Assembly (NCBI GenBank): GCA_030141605.1
Contig: JAQGDQ010000150.1
Span: 165,978-229,977 of the forward strand
Direction: 5' to 3'
DNA: 64,000 nucleotides
Source: Tubiluchus corallicola
Lineage: Eukaryota; Priapulida; Priapulimorpha; Priapulimorphida; Tubiluchidae
This document shows positions 1 to 14,300 of this stretch, in pieces. A model generated the notes under the pieces. It was given only the letters and a program-made list of their open reading frames with translations, did no database searches and had not been told where the DNA came from. Numbering within the stretch: the stretch's first letter is position 1; each line of letters opens with the position of its first letter. Both the position numbers and the translations under genes were made by a program.

Positions 1-329
1 CCCCTTCATTAAACATAAACATCTTCGACTGCTACAATCACACGTTTATGGAAGATTTACATTTCATTTATTGATTGATGAACAGTGTAATAATGATAAA
101 AATTTAAACCTGTGGAGATAAATTGATAGGCAGTAATAAAAAAATTGAATAATTCAGTTTAAAACATATAACAGAATAATAGTTGAAAAGGAGTGAAAGG
201 TTTAAAGTAAAAAAATGTGAAAAGCCCTGGACAACTTATATATTTACCCACATATATGAAAGAACATTGAATTAAGGTATCTATTCTTAACGAGAATAGG
301 AAAAACACTGAACATGAGTGTTTAACTTT

Positions 330-505
330 CTGACCTTTCAAATTGCGAAGTCCTTTATGATTTCTTCAACATCAAGTGATTCAGTATTTCTTTTTCAATA
401 GAAAGAATCAGTAAGATAGTGTGCCTATGATTGCTCATGGTTGAGCGAAGATAATTCTTTGTTAATTTCAACTTACAAAAACTCCACTCGCAGCTTACTG
501 CAGTA
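330..505 (-). pseudogene. hAT transposase C-terminal relic (DUF4371/ZMYM type)
   Basis: Read on the minus strand from about 501 downward, the sequence encodes a peptide with the signature CEWSFCKLKLTKNYLRSTM, close to the CERSFSKLKLIKNYLRSTM motif I know from the C-terminal dimerisation region of hAT transposases with a DUF4371 domain. After a frame change it continues ESLDVEEIIKDFA, the usual end of that domain. At least one frameshift and stops break it, so it is a fossil fragment. No terminal repeats are visible near it. It lies beyond the 3' end of SLC35C2, in the same orientation, and has no visible role. Confidence 0.6.
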
Positions 506-1752
506 AAGAACTACGTTCAGTAATACCCAATAAGCATTTATAACTTCAGAATGCCTGGATCTTTAATATACTTTACGTTTCTTTTCAAAATATGTGATAA
601 GTTAGAAGGAAGCAGAAACTGAATCGCCATGCTACTTTGCTATTTCTAATTTTGCTTTCAAATGCTAGGAAACTATGAACATTTTTGTGTATTTTAATAA
701 CCAGGATTAACAAAGAAAATTTCTCCTTTCTTTGATACCTGTTCCTTTCATGCACTTTACTTGATATGGCAGCAAAAGTAGTCAATATATAGTAGCCATA
801 CTTCAGTATTTGAAAATAGAAAAAGACAGCTACTGGTTTGGAAATGAAAGTTATAATATTTCCAGTGCCATTGCTACAGAGTGAAGGATAGTGCTTTTGT
901 TATGATGCATTACATTTCAGGTACAAACGAAAGTGAACAATGGTATTAACACAACTTCACCAAGGATGCTAAAAACAGAAGCAGACTAAAGCCAAAATTT
1001 GATGATCGTGAACTGTTATTCTTTTGTGCAATTTTTTTTAAATTCTGAACTTGTATGTTTTGTCTTAAAAAAAATGTGCCAAGCAAATCTTATTGTCTAT
1101 AAAAAATAAATATCAAGATGTATTTAACAAACAAGATCAAGGTGTACTGTACAATAACGCTGATAAAGATGATACAGATATAACAAAAAAGCAATCCACT
1201 TGCAAATTCATGTAATGCTGAAACAACACCCTTATATCAATCATCCAGTAAATATTTACAATTACGTGGGGGTAGCAAATACTGATGGTTCCAAACTTCC
1301 AAGTTTACTGCTACTGTGCACATATTGTTAAGAAGATGGTTCCAATTTTTTAAAAATTGTCTAAATTGTAGTTTTGTTACTTCAAATTTTTACCCAGAAG
1401 TGTTGATTTTGTGATTTGCATCTAATAAACTTTTTGCAAATTTGATAACATATTGCTTTATTAGCTAGCACCACTGCAGAAAGTTTCTACATCCATAATT
1501 ATAGATTTGATCACTCAAATTATCAACTTTGAGATTGAAACTAGCTGTGCATCACTGTTGATGGTCAACATGTCTGACTAATAATTACAAATTGTGTAGG
1601 TACAATGACATTAACTAAAAATCTATTTGGTTGTTTTCTAGAATAATTCACTTAAATAAATTAGAATAGTACTGCGTCAAGTTAGACAGATGTCTTTTAT
1701 AATACTCTGAAAAAAATAGCTAATTTCCAGATTTACAGACACAAGTTCAAAA
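506..1752. other. 3' flank of SLC35C2, no gene seen
   Basis: This stretch is AT-rich with no conserved reading frame. It probably includes the SLC35C2 3' UTR. A minus-strand AATAAA lies at 1457-1462, 291 bp past the stop codon, and is the nearest plausible polyadenylation signal I see. I see no other structured feature. Confidence 0.4.
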
Positions 1753-4700
1753 CTATAAATAACTCTGCTGAGTCTTTTCCCACAACACATTTTCATCCTC
1801 ATCAGCTTCATAATCTTCTGTTAACAGATTCTTCATTTCTTGTTGTAATGTGTTTCTTTTAGAGGGCTGGGCATCTTCTGTAATACAAATTTTTTTAGGA
1901 CACGTAACCTAAGTGTGAGCAGCTTTGTTCAAACAATTAGCAACATGCAGCAGCAGCAACAGCAGCAGTAGTATTTTATTGACAATAATAACATTACAAA
2001 ATTTAAGGTAATAACATTACAAAAATTAACGCAGAGTTAGAAAAAAATGAATGTTAACAACAAATAACAATGCAGCGAGTTCATCGTAAATTTTCAAAAT
2101 TGCTGACAAGAAGTTACCACAAAATTAAGGCTTTAAATCAAATAGTTCTTGCACTCTGTTTAAATACAGATCATACTTTTCTCCAATTGGCTCAGATAAT
2201 CTATAATGTACAATAACATGCGACTCGTCTTGAACAGAGACATTAGATCACACCTGCATACACTGTTATCATGAGGAATGGATGGCCTGACCCATCTACC
2301 AATCTGACAAGACGACAGCATAAACCTACTAAAACTTATTCGTAGAGATCAGGGATATCAGACAAATAAATTGCATGTCGTACTAACGCAGGGTGGAGGA
2401 CTACATAGCAAGAATACCGACTTTTGTTTACACTTTTAGCCCGAATATTATCTACAATGTTGTCAGGAATGTAGTAACACTTACGAAAAGAATTAAATGC
2501 ACGAGAGTGACAGACAAGATGAATTATTAATTAATTGCCAAGCTAACATTAGGGGTTCATTAAACTTAAGATCACTTAGCTTTTTATCTAGGAAATATTT
2601 ATGTCTTTTCAAAATTAAGTCTCTGACATTAGCCGTGTCTGCTTCTACAAGACGGATCATTAGTGCGGAGAGTTTTACTCCGAGCAATGTCTTGACCATT
2701 TTATTATATAAACATTCAAGACCTTCAAAATTGCATATGTAATTGCACTAGAAATATACAAGCTTCAGCGACTTTATGCTTCAAACAAAAGGGCATATTA
2801 TAGTTGCCATTTACAAAGGTCACATACTTCAACATATGCTTCGTTTTGTCTTTAACATAAGCTTTCATGACAGAACTCATTTTACCATTGTCAGTAATAG
2901 GGGATCCAAGATACCAATATACTTTAGTATACTTCACTAAAAAATCATCAGTTACAATATTCTCTTTATCTACCTGAATACAATTAATAACCATAAATTG
3001 AGTTTTAATATTGTTCACTGTCACACCGAAGTCATTACAAAAGTTTAACAAAATCCCTAATTTTTCATCAGAAGCTTCCATACTTGTAGCAGTCAAAGCC
3101 GTATCGTCCATTAGTGACAGACTATGATAATTATGAAGAAAATTATCTGAGCCATACTTACAAATCACGGTCAATGTAAAACACAAACAACAAACATGGG
3201 AGTGCCTTGTTTTAATGCCCATGGAAGTATTTATAATAACAGTTTAAACAGAAAACGATTACAGCTGTACATGGCACGAATAATTAACAAATACCTTTGA
3301 CCTGCATTCTTTAACATTAACAATAATTTTGACCGCAGTACCCTGTCATAAGCCTGACAGAAATTTGGTAACAATATCCATAACTTCACATAATTTGCTT
3401 TAGTATATTCAGTTATCAGACGTAACGGCGTGGTTTGTTGAAGACACCTGCTGCCTGGCTACCCCTGGCCTGTTCTGTTTCGGGCTTGTACCAGACACAG
3501 AAACGTTTGGTCAAAATTAAATCAAAAATTTTACTCAGGCTACTCATTATCATTATCTCCCCTGTAACTGGCACACAGTTTGCGTGATCCCATTTGAAAA
3601 GAACAACTTAGATAAACACCACTGTGCGGAACATTTAACCATCATAAAAATGGCATTGAACAAGTTGACAATTAAAACACCCATATGGGAGGAAGCAAAC
3701 AAAATACACCTGACAAGTTACCTTCGCATCCTGCCGCTTTATGTTGCTTAATTTCATGCAGTGCTTCCGCAAATTCAGGATCAGAAATATTGTCATCTAA
3801 CACAGGTAACAAATGGTGAATTTGAAATTCTCAAGCGGTTCAGTAGGACGATTTAGCAAATTTACAAAATGAACACGAAATGCCTCGTTAAATGGTTCCT
3901 CCTCACTAACAGAGGACAATTGGTCATTCCAATCAGTAGTACACCATAAGTTTTTTGAGTCACTGCCAAAGTTATCAATAATATACTGTCACCAATGTAC
4001 CTGACCTCCTCAAATACAATTTAACATTGAATTTACTGTCTTAGAAATTTTGACAGATTCATACACTGTATCATTTATATAGGCTACAAAGTTGTCCAAA
4101 TTTTGTACAGAAAATTGAGTATTAAGACCAAGGCTTAGGGTCCAGTAACTGTCTTGTAAATTTTGAAACGTCAACATCACTGTATCTTATTGGTGCTTTA
4201 TCACAAGAAATAGGCTACACTGAAATAGCTGGTATACCTAAACTTGAGGCATTTGCCCAACCTGTTCTAAATTTATCTTTCGAATAGGCTTTCATAAATA
4301 CAAAATCTTACTGGAGCCTGATCAGAACGAAAAACATTACTGTCAAATCTTGTGATGGACTGTCAACAAAGAACAAACTGCTTGCTACATAGTATGTGGT
4401 CGATTTCGGAAATGAAAGTGTTGTGCCTTTTAAAAGTCAAACCAGTTCTGAACACTTTACCATAAGCAATTAAGAACGAGTCCGCGAGAGCACCATGCAG
4501 GGGGTGGCACATGAGGGGTGACGAATTTATATCATTTTTTTCTAACATGAAGGGCGACCCCCAAAACCATGTAACCAAGATATCAAATCGTTCGGGCTAC
4601 TATTGGCAGAGAAATGACCACATCAAGAAATTGACCTCAAAGAGGCAAAAAATCGCTATTTCGGGTGGTTATTTTAACTTTTTCTCCTGTATAAACTATT

Positions 4701-7700
4701 ACACATGGGTCGATGTAAGTTGGCTGGTACATAGACCCAGACATTGTCTTCTGATATCCTAACTTTTTCTGACATACTATTAATAGTATCAGAGAACGGG
4801 ATTTTTCAAATTCGGCTCTTTGTTAAGAGTCCAGGGAGAGGTTAAGTTGTAAGGCTCATAACTCGCCCACTGCGGGGCTACAGAACTTCTGGTTTTCACG
4901 TATGTGTTAACCATCATCCTCACTAATAATATAAAAAAGAAAATTCGCTGGAGCCTGTTTCAGTATTTAGTACTGGCACTTTAAAATTTCACAAAAATCA
5001 GCAAAATTCGCCTTTTTTGTAGTTGCTGGATTATAAGTGACAAATCTGTATTCTAAATTTCATGAAAACGCACGAGCTGAGATAATATCATGAATGACAT
5101 TATACAGAGGGGCACTGTTAGAAAAAACTGCCTTATCAACACTCTTTTTTACTTTCCATAGTAATTCCGTCCATGTGTAAAAAGTAGACATACTCGGCTC
5201 AGGTCGTATAGGACAGTAAACATTTAGCCACGTTTAACCTGCATTTTCTGTGACTAGTGCTCTCATTTCCTAGTAGCAATAGATTCCTTTGCCATGGAAA
5301 TTGCTAGAAATTTGCGAATTTCATCTTAAATTGGTTTAGTTTTGTCGGAATTTTCATATGACTACAAGTATGAATAATTGCCTCTTCTGATGGATTTCTG
5401 GACAGGACATCATGCATGCCCCAGGTACTGAGTCCGACCTTGATTCAGGGCATTCTTTACACACTGAATCGCTAATGGATACCAGGAAAGACTAAACAAT
5501 AAGCCCTCTAATAGAAAAGAAGTACCGATTGTTAAGATTGAAAGTCATTGCTAGCGAAAGAATCTGACCACATTCGGTATATACATATAAAATAGAAATC
5601 CGTTCATTTTTATACATCCGTTCATTTTTTATACTTTTTATATGAATAAGTTTCATGGCTATACATAGAAGATTATGAATATCAGTACAAAAATGAAAAA
5701 TTACAAAACTCAGTCAGAATTAATTTCTCTAAGTCCAAAATACTGTTCATATTGTAGCAGCATAATCCTATCACTGAAGAGTAGTACATGTAATCAAAAC
5801 CATAATATCTAAATAATAGAGAAAGAATTATCGATGCAGGTAGATTATCCCTAGAAGATAGATACAGAAATATAGACAAATATATCATGGGGAAAGTGAT
5901 AAAGCGAAAATCTTACAGTCTAAACATGAGACAATATAAGCGTATGGGCCGCTTCTGGGGGGATAGTGGTGATATTTAGCTCAGAAAATTTTTCTTCGGG
6001 GGAATGTTTTGGGCATTTGCTCAGATTTAGGACAATTTTTTTTGTGTCCTGGCTTGTACGCCTATGTAAGACAATGAGTAATAACTAGGTAATAACAGTA
6101 GATAAAACATTTTCCAGTCCTTGCAAGAAGCAATTTCCATTCCGTAGATATTTCATTTTTTTTAAGCTTGGAAGCGCTCTAAATGCAGTCCAGTGTCTTT
6201 AGTACAGGCTAATAGATTCACAATATTCGTTTCGTGCGGATAACTAGTCACAATGCCACATTTAACGCTGGTAAACAGCCCAGAAAACAAACATTTTAGT
6301 TCAGCAGTGGCCGCCATCTTGAATGCTGGAGTCCAATCCTGTCGGTAGTTTAACCAATGTGCTGGCCAGGCCCCTAGTTGCCAAAGATAAATATTTATGA
6401 CGTTTTGAAGTATTTTGACAAGATTTGACAACTCATGTTTATCTACACGAAGCTTTTTGATGAACGTTGTTACCTATATTTTCACCCTGATATATGCCTT
6501 TTTCAGGGGTCATTTACAATAGGGTGGAAATTCGCTCTATGGAAAACGAACATTTTAGTTCAGCAGTGGCCGCCATCTTGAATGCTGGAGTCCAATCCTG
6601 TCGGTAGTTTAACCAATGTGCTGGCCAGGCCCCTAGTTGCCAAAGATAAATATTTATGACGTTTTGAAGTATTTTGACAAGATTTGACAACTCATGTTTA
6701 TCTACACGAAGCTTTTTGATGAACGTTGTTACCTATATTTTCACCCTGATATATGCCTCTTTCAGGGGTCATTTACAATAGGGTGGAAATTCGCTCTATC
6801 GAAATTGTCACTGCAGCATAGTGGGATGGGACACTCTGTTCACATACATATCGATATTTTTGTCCCCGCCCCCGCAGTGGGTGAGATATAAGACTTTGAA
6901 ATGACTGAGTATTTGCATCTTGTGCGTAATGCGAGCTTAAAGACTCCCCAGTAGAGCTGAAAGAGAGGGGTTTGGGAAAAAAGTCGAAAAGTCATTTTGG
7001 AGAAGATAACAAGACCCAATACTGTGCAGAGTCAGATCTATTCAAACTCAGTGGTTGCTGCATGGTTAATCCTTCAAATATGAGTAAAATATAGAGAAAA
7101 ATAGTCATTTTTTCATGAAATTCGGCCTATGCCGTACTTCTGCTACTATGAGGAGTTGGGCTAAGCGGATTCACATAGTGAATACCAGTGACTAGTGGAC
7201 CTCATACCCAAACTTTGGTCTGAATCGGTTTACCTAACCTTGTGCCGGAATTTTTCGATTTTGCATGGTCTTCTCGTGGACGCGTTCTTAAATTGTTAAC
7301 AATTAACAATCATTATCAGCTGCTATATCTTTTAGAATTCTACCTGAAGTATTTGAAGTCTGGTCATCACTTGCTACATAGAACACATTTCATTACGAAG
7401 ACAAAGAAGCGTAATCACCGATGTCGGCGTTTAAATCCCCACCTAGCACGATGTCTTTGCTGCTATACACACGTATGTTTCTCTCGTAATTTTGCAAACA
7501 AGTTGTTGTCATAATAACATTAATCTACTGCAGGGAATATATGAAAAACCAAATGCAATGTTTGGATAACAGGAAAATTCTATCCAGATGGATTGGGTAG
7601 TACACAAAGTATTTTTCCAAAGAGTCTGTTATTGTCTGTTTTCTCAGAGTGAAATTTTATTGCTGCAAGTTTCCTCCGAGTTTAGTTTCATTGAATGATA

Positions 7701-8303
7701 TTCAATACTCAAGCTTTCAGTAGATTCACTTTGGTATCAGTATTGAAATATTGCTATGAAAAATACATATTACAACTTGCCTTTGGAATGTATAGCTTTC
7801 AAAATGACATGTAATGTTATGCCTGAAAGTGAGACAACTAATCCAACTGCATTTAGGAAGTTCATCTTGTCACTACCCACTGTGTTTGCCAGCAGCAGGG
7901 TACAAATTTCCTAAAAATAATAAGCATACTCTTAATAATCAGTGAATTGAATTATTCAGTGAATTATAATGGCCAAAGTAACATCCTTTTTGATATACAT
8001 CAATGATGCATGATGTATGTATGTACACAAAAGTGCATGTTAAATGTAAGTACCATCCTTACATGTTACTATATCACATATATAGACCTTAAGCTAACAC
8101 CACAAGCACAATCATGAAAAAACCCTGTAGTCTATTTAAATGTAACAAACTATTCTTAAGGAATTAAAAAAACAAATAATATGCCAGTCAAAGAAATGAA
8201 AGAATAAAGCCGCCTGCCAACTTACAACTATGTATCACTCAGTCGCAGATAAAACATGGGAATCTGGGAATCTTAGCTGGTACTTTCAGCTGGATGAAAC
8301 TTG

Positions 8304-8338
<35 letters not shown>

Positions 8339-11300
8339 AACAACAACATAACATAAAATATAATTAATCTTTAACAATCTGTAATTGCTCTATCTTAAAT
8401 TACTCTTGGATTCTACAGTAATACTTCAAAACTAATTTTGCTAGTTTACAAATAACACATCTGAAATTTATTTGTACGCAGCTTTCAAACTGTTGATTCG
8501 TATTCAGTATTTCAAATTAGTAGAATAATAGTGTGGTTGATTATATCTATCAGCTACACAATCTTTGCACTTTTAGTTGCAGAATTATGGGTGTTGAAAT
8601 TTTTGTAACTAATACTGGCAATCCTCAGAAGTTAGCTGTTACAAAATAGTCCATAAACTAACATAACAAACCATTAACCATGTTCGATTAACATCTGCTG
8701 ATGAGTAAACTGCATCTTCGAAACATTATGATGAGTTGGTCACGAGTTTATATGAGATGATACCGATAAAGAATCATCTATTATTGTGTCCAACTTTCTA
8801 ACTGTATTCGATCTATCGTATATTTATAAATGAACAAAGGAAGTTCAGTCAGTATAACTTACTTTCATAATACCAGCTATTGAAAGGGTTAAACTGGAAG
8901 TTCTGCTCAGCAGTAGATATTCACTCACTTCCATTAGAAAAGCTAACAAACCACCAATGAATGTTAACCCGGCATTTCCTAAGGCTATATAAATATTGTG
9001 TTCTCGAAAGAGTTTATTTGTGGAAGCGACAGCCACACCTGAAAAGTTAGTAATGAACACTATATACACGCACAGACATGTAGCATGTAAAACAAACAAA
9101 ATGGAAAATGTTAAATTCAAAAATATTAAAAGTAAAAAAGTTAAATTAATATAAAACATGGTGTCTCAGATGACCAGTGTCTTTTTACACATTAACACCC
9201 AGTTAAAGACTTAGTTGTACAGGGCCCCTATTCACAACATCAGCACAAATGTACAGCATCCAGTGAGTTGTGAAACAACTCATGCATCCCGGTATTGTGC
9301 TCATAATACAGTTGGTAAACTCTGCTGCTTCTTATTTTACAACCTACTTATCTCTTGCACCCAGCCACAAACTGGAAAAAGAACAAGTTACTCAAAGAGG
9401 ACAACAAAAAACGGCAGAGTAAAATTTGACTTTGGACATTCAGATTACAATCACTGAACATTTGCTCCTTTGTCAATTATTTTCGAATTCTTGAGTTTGA
9501 AGGCGCACGTTGGCTGCTTTAAAATGTGAGTTACATGGCATTGCCAGGATAAACCGTAAATCAGTAGCAAGATACATAATTTTTACAGTGAGGCTGAATT
9601 AAACAGCATTTTGTTTTGTACAGAAATGTAAATGGTGTGCTGCACTGTCAGACTAAGCACAAATCACAAAAAAATCTAGAAAAATGCAGGACAGCTAAAC
9701 TGACAGAGCCAGTTCCTCGTGAAACAAAAATCAAAGCCAACATCGATCAAAGGTCAAATCAAGTTTGAAAATGCTAGATAAGTTAAGATAACTAAAGTTA
9801 TTTACTATATTATATGTTTAAGTTGAATATGCATAAAAATCATAATGTAAAATAAAAGTCACTAAAACTCCAAGACATTGTCTAGGACTGAACCAGGCGC
9901 CCTTGCATTGTAAGATAGAGATCCTTATCCTGGAATTGAACTTGTAATCAAAAGGTTCTTGGTTTAATGCTGTCACGTTACATTTTTTGCAGATTATCTT
10001 TGGCAAGATGAACTTTCAGACAAGTCTAAATATTTGGCATTAATTTGTCGAATAAAAAGAGTTACAAGTAGCCCCAGCCTATTATATTAAATTATGTGAA
10101 AGTACTACAATTTGTGAAAATAAGTTCTCTAATATTCTTTCTAGATTTGAACCACTTTTTGTAATAAAAAATTCAAAACGTACATTATAAGAACGTACCT
10201 TCGAATATAACTGCAGTAGGTAATAAAGTAATTATCATCCAAGGCTGAACATGATAAACCATGTCCACTGGATTGTTTAGACCTAAAATGCAGCACAGAA
10301 CAACATTAGTCAGTTTTGCTGTTTTCTGCAACTCTTTTAGTGGTGATTTTTATAGCCAAACTGAGATTCTGTAGTGACTTAACTAATCGTTTTTTAAAGC
10401 AGCCAATAATAACAAAAATTAACAAGCAGGCTTCAAACAAAAATGGCAGCAAGGTACAAGAAATGTAAAACTTCCTTATTACACAGTAATGCAGTAGTGG
10501 AATGGACTTTTTTAAAATGCATTGACAAGGAACAAACATGTCAGAACTATTCTATCCTCCAATTCTGTCATTGGACATGAACAACAGTTTCAAACTGTTT
10601 TTTTAAAACAGAAGAAATTATGTATAACAAATAAAATCAATTTGACATGGCAAACCAAAAGGGATCATCCACATATGATGGCATCAAATGTTCACCTGAT
10701 TTCGAGGACCTACATATTGCATTATAATGGCGTTATCATATGCCCCACCACCTACCTAACCCTTATATTGATATCGATATTGCACCGAATTAGCTTTTTG
10801 TACATTTTATTCTTCCTCCTCCCAAGGACAGGCAACAACATCACTTGTGATAATTAATGGGAAACTTGTAGCATCGTTTGCTGCTGGCACGCACATGCAA
10901 AAAAAGCGTGTAGTCAGATAACAATATACTAAATCACCAACCTACCTTGCGTTATAATGGTGTTATCACATCTCCTACCAACTACCCTAAACTTTATATC
11001 GTTATATAAGAGTGGCCCCTAAAGATATGCTTAATTTCAACAAGATGCTTTTGCCAAACCAGCACAATGCTACAGTACATGTAGTAGAAATGCATTGTGT
11101 TGCTTGTATAAAGGTCAATTATTGTACACAAGTTCTAAATAGTAAGGTAAAGAATCAGACAAGGTGGAAAATGTGGTATTGTTTATGCACTTGTCTATCA
11201 ATAAACAACAAAAAAAAACTTCAAATGCAGAGCATGCAAATAGCATGGTACTAGTGATATGTAACTAGGAAAATTTTTAGGTCGGATATCTACAAGTCAG

Positions 11301-14300
11301 TCAGTTAACTGTGAATACATGCATATTACTACCGAACATAGCAATCGGCTAAGATGTCTTTTGCTAAGATTACGGATAAACTACATGTGAGGCACATCAA
11401 TTAACAATCACAGATTCACTAATTTGCCCTCGGTTTAAATTAACTTTTTATTAAAAATGCAGTCACAAGCTTCTCGGTATTGAGTGATGTTCAAATTGTC
11501 AGCTACATAGTGCATTCAGCAGTTGCTTCATTTGCTATTACAAATACATTTTACATGGCATTTACATCAGTGTAAATTAAAGACAAAATTTTAGGCAATC
11601 TGCAACGACACTAAAGATTATAAACTGTTTATAGCTAATATTCTCCTGGCCATTCAGTAAGTGAATTATGATTTCGTATGATAAAATATGTGGCATTTTG
11701 GGTTGAGTTTAAACAGATGAACAATCACATCATAACTTAGCACTTATATAGTATTTATTGTTTAATTTATATATTAAACAGACAGTTTTAGTGTTGCACA
11801 GTCTCTTAAATGCACAATCAAAACAGTAAATACACACGTGTATAATTAGTATGCACATCTTTAAGGGTGGGGACTATTTTGTAATGTTTGGTCGGTTGAT
11901 GTGAAGTGATCTTGATACCATTTTAATTCATTATTTGTTGGTATTTAACCATAGACAATTTTACTCAAACATACATTTTTAATTATATGTTCAGAATTTT
12001 GATTTCAAGATTATTTGTTAACGACGGAATGAACACACATTAATATATTTTTTAAATCAACCCTGTTCAAAAGGAATGACTGAGAGTAAACTAACACTTG
12101 GAAAAATGGAATCAGTCGGTCAGTTCTCAAAATTTGAGACTTGCTATAATTACTGAGACAGAGTAGTCTAGCAGTCATGGAGTTCAACTTGTAAAAGAAT
12201 GAACCTTCACATTTCCTTTCTGTGGGACATATTTGGTTTCAAAATTCAATAATGTGGGTTCATTTTATCATTTGGACATTTACCGTATATACTCGCATAT
12301 AAGCCTACATCGCATATAAGCCGACCCCCTGATTTCAGTATTGTATTTTATAGTTCTAAATTCGGCTTATATGCGAGTATATACAGTAATTTTCTTGTGC
12401 TCTGATTACTTATCATCTCAGTCTCATAATAGTGCTTTGCTTTTCGAAATGACCAGTCACTACAATAGATCAAGAAGTACACTCTTTAACTCTTTGTTGA
12501 GAACAAGATGAACCGCATTTTTGTTAAATTGGTATTTCCACTCATTACAAAATGCTGGATGCTACTACACACCAATTCCTGACGTTCAACAAAAAATTTA
12601 AACCCAAGTCCAAATTTAGTCTCAAATCCTTGCCTATGTCTGTGTTGAGTCCTAAGCCACGGTTCAAGTGGTCATGTTAGACTCGAGTCGTGTTTCAAAT
12701 CAAAATAATCCAGGATTTAATTGATTCTCAACTTCCTGTTTAATAGTAATAAACTACTTTTGTTAATTTGGGTGCTAGTTTGCTTATTAAAGCACTAAAT
12801 TTATTGGGTAATATTGACATATTACATTTTGCTATACATCAGAATATCTGTGCAAAATACATTATTTTACAAATGGTTTTACGCTTTATTAGTAATTTTA
12901 CAGTGGCATCATATTAAGTATCTATATAACATAAAAGTGACATTACAATCAGTAGTACTAATTACAGTCTACAAGAAGTTATTCAAGTTACTTATTACAT
13001 TTATGAATACGATGCCAAATATCTGACAAGGCTGTGTCGCTGTGTGTTCTTATTTACAACGCACTTTGACTGAATGTCCGCTCAACTAATTGGCATGCTA
13101 GTAACTAGGTAACTAAATATCTTATCAGCCTGTTAAAAAAGTTGCTTAAGATGCATTTTGATTTTTACCGAAGCTACATTTAATGTCGTAAAAACACGGA
13201 AAATTTTTAATTAAGTATAGACATAAACACGGCTGGTGAACCTACAGACTAAGAATTACACTTTAGGCATAATACAAACATGGCTATAGACAACGAACAC
13301 CAATCAAATGTGGGATTGAAATGCTTTTGTAAGTAATAAAATCAATGCAAGTACTTCGCTATAACATGTGTAATTATTATTTGTTTTATTGTTCGTGTAG
13401 TTCGAGTCCGAGTCAAGTCAGTGCTTTGTCATTTGAAGTGCGAGTCAAGTCGCCAGTCAGTAAGTCAAGTCCAAGTCTGAGACTCGAGTACTACAACACT
13501 GGACTATACAATCACACGCAAGACCGAAAACAAATCAGCTTCAAGATATTTAAGTGTTATTTGTTACACTACTAATCATTGTTGTACTATTTAGTATAAA
13601 CTTCTAACAACAGGTGGGCAAAATAAAAAAAGCTCAACTACCAATAGTCGAATTACGATTTATATGCAATTATGTTATAACATGACAAAATGGTACTAGT
13701 ACTTGCCTAATTCAGCTTTCTGAATGACTAACTGTGCCAATGTCCAACGGCATCCAGCAATTAATGATGACAATAACACCATAACAAATCCTTCCATATT
13801 GAATTGAGTAGCTTTGTACGTGAACAAAAACAAACCTATTGATATCATTATTATCACAGAAAGTAGAGACCACCTCTGAAAAAAAGTAGAATGTGATCTA
13901 TCCTCACAAAGTAATTTTACACGTAGATAAAAGTAATTAAGTATATTTATTGTATAAAAAGGTATTGTATAAAACAGGGATGTAGTGCAAGTTAAGTGCT
14001 ACAACGATTAGAATATATTTTACTGTAGAGAAAAATGCTCAAGAAAAAAAGTAGTGATAAATAAAATAGATATACTTACAAATTTTTCTAGTTTGAACAA
14101 AATAGCAAATGCTAATATAAAAATAATGCAACTTGATTTTGTCATCGTGTACCTGAAAACATAAAATGAATGGAGTGGAGAAACCTTAAAACTCTTGGCA
14201 GTGTTTCACGTTTGTTTATTATCTTCGGTGAATGATATAGTATTAATTATAGAGGGATGAGAAAATGCTCATTAGTAAGAACACCACACATTTTGTTTTG

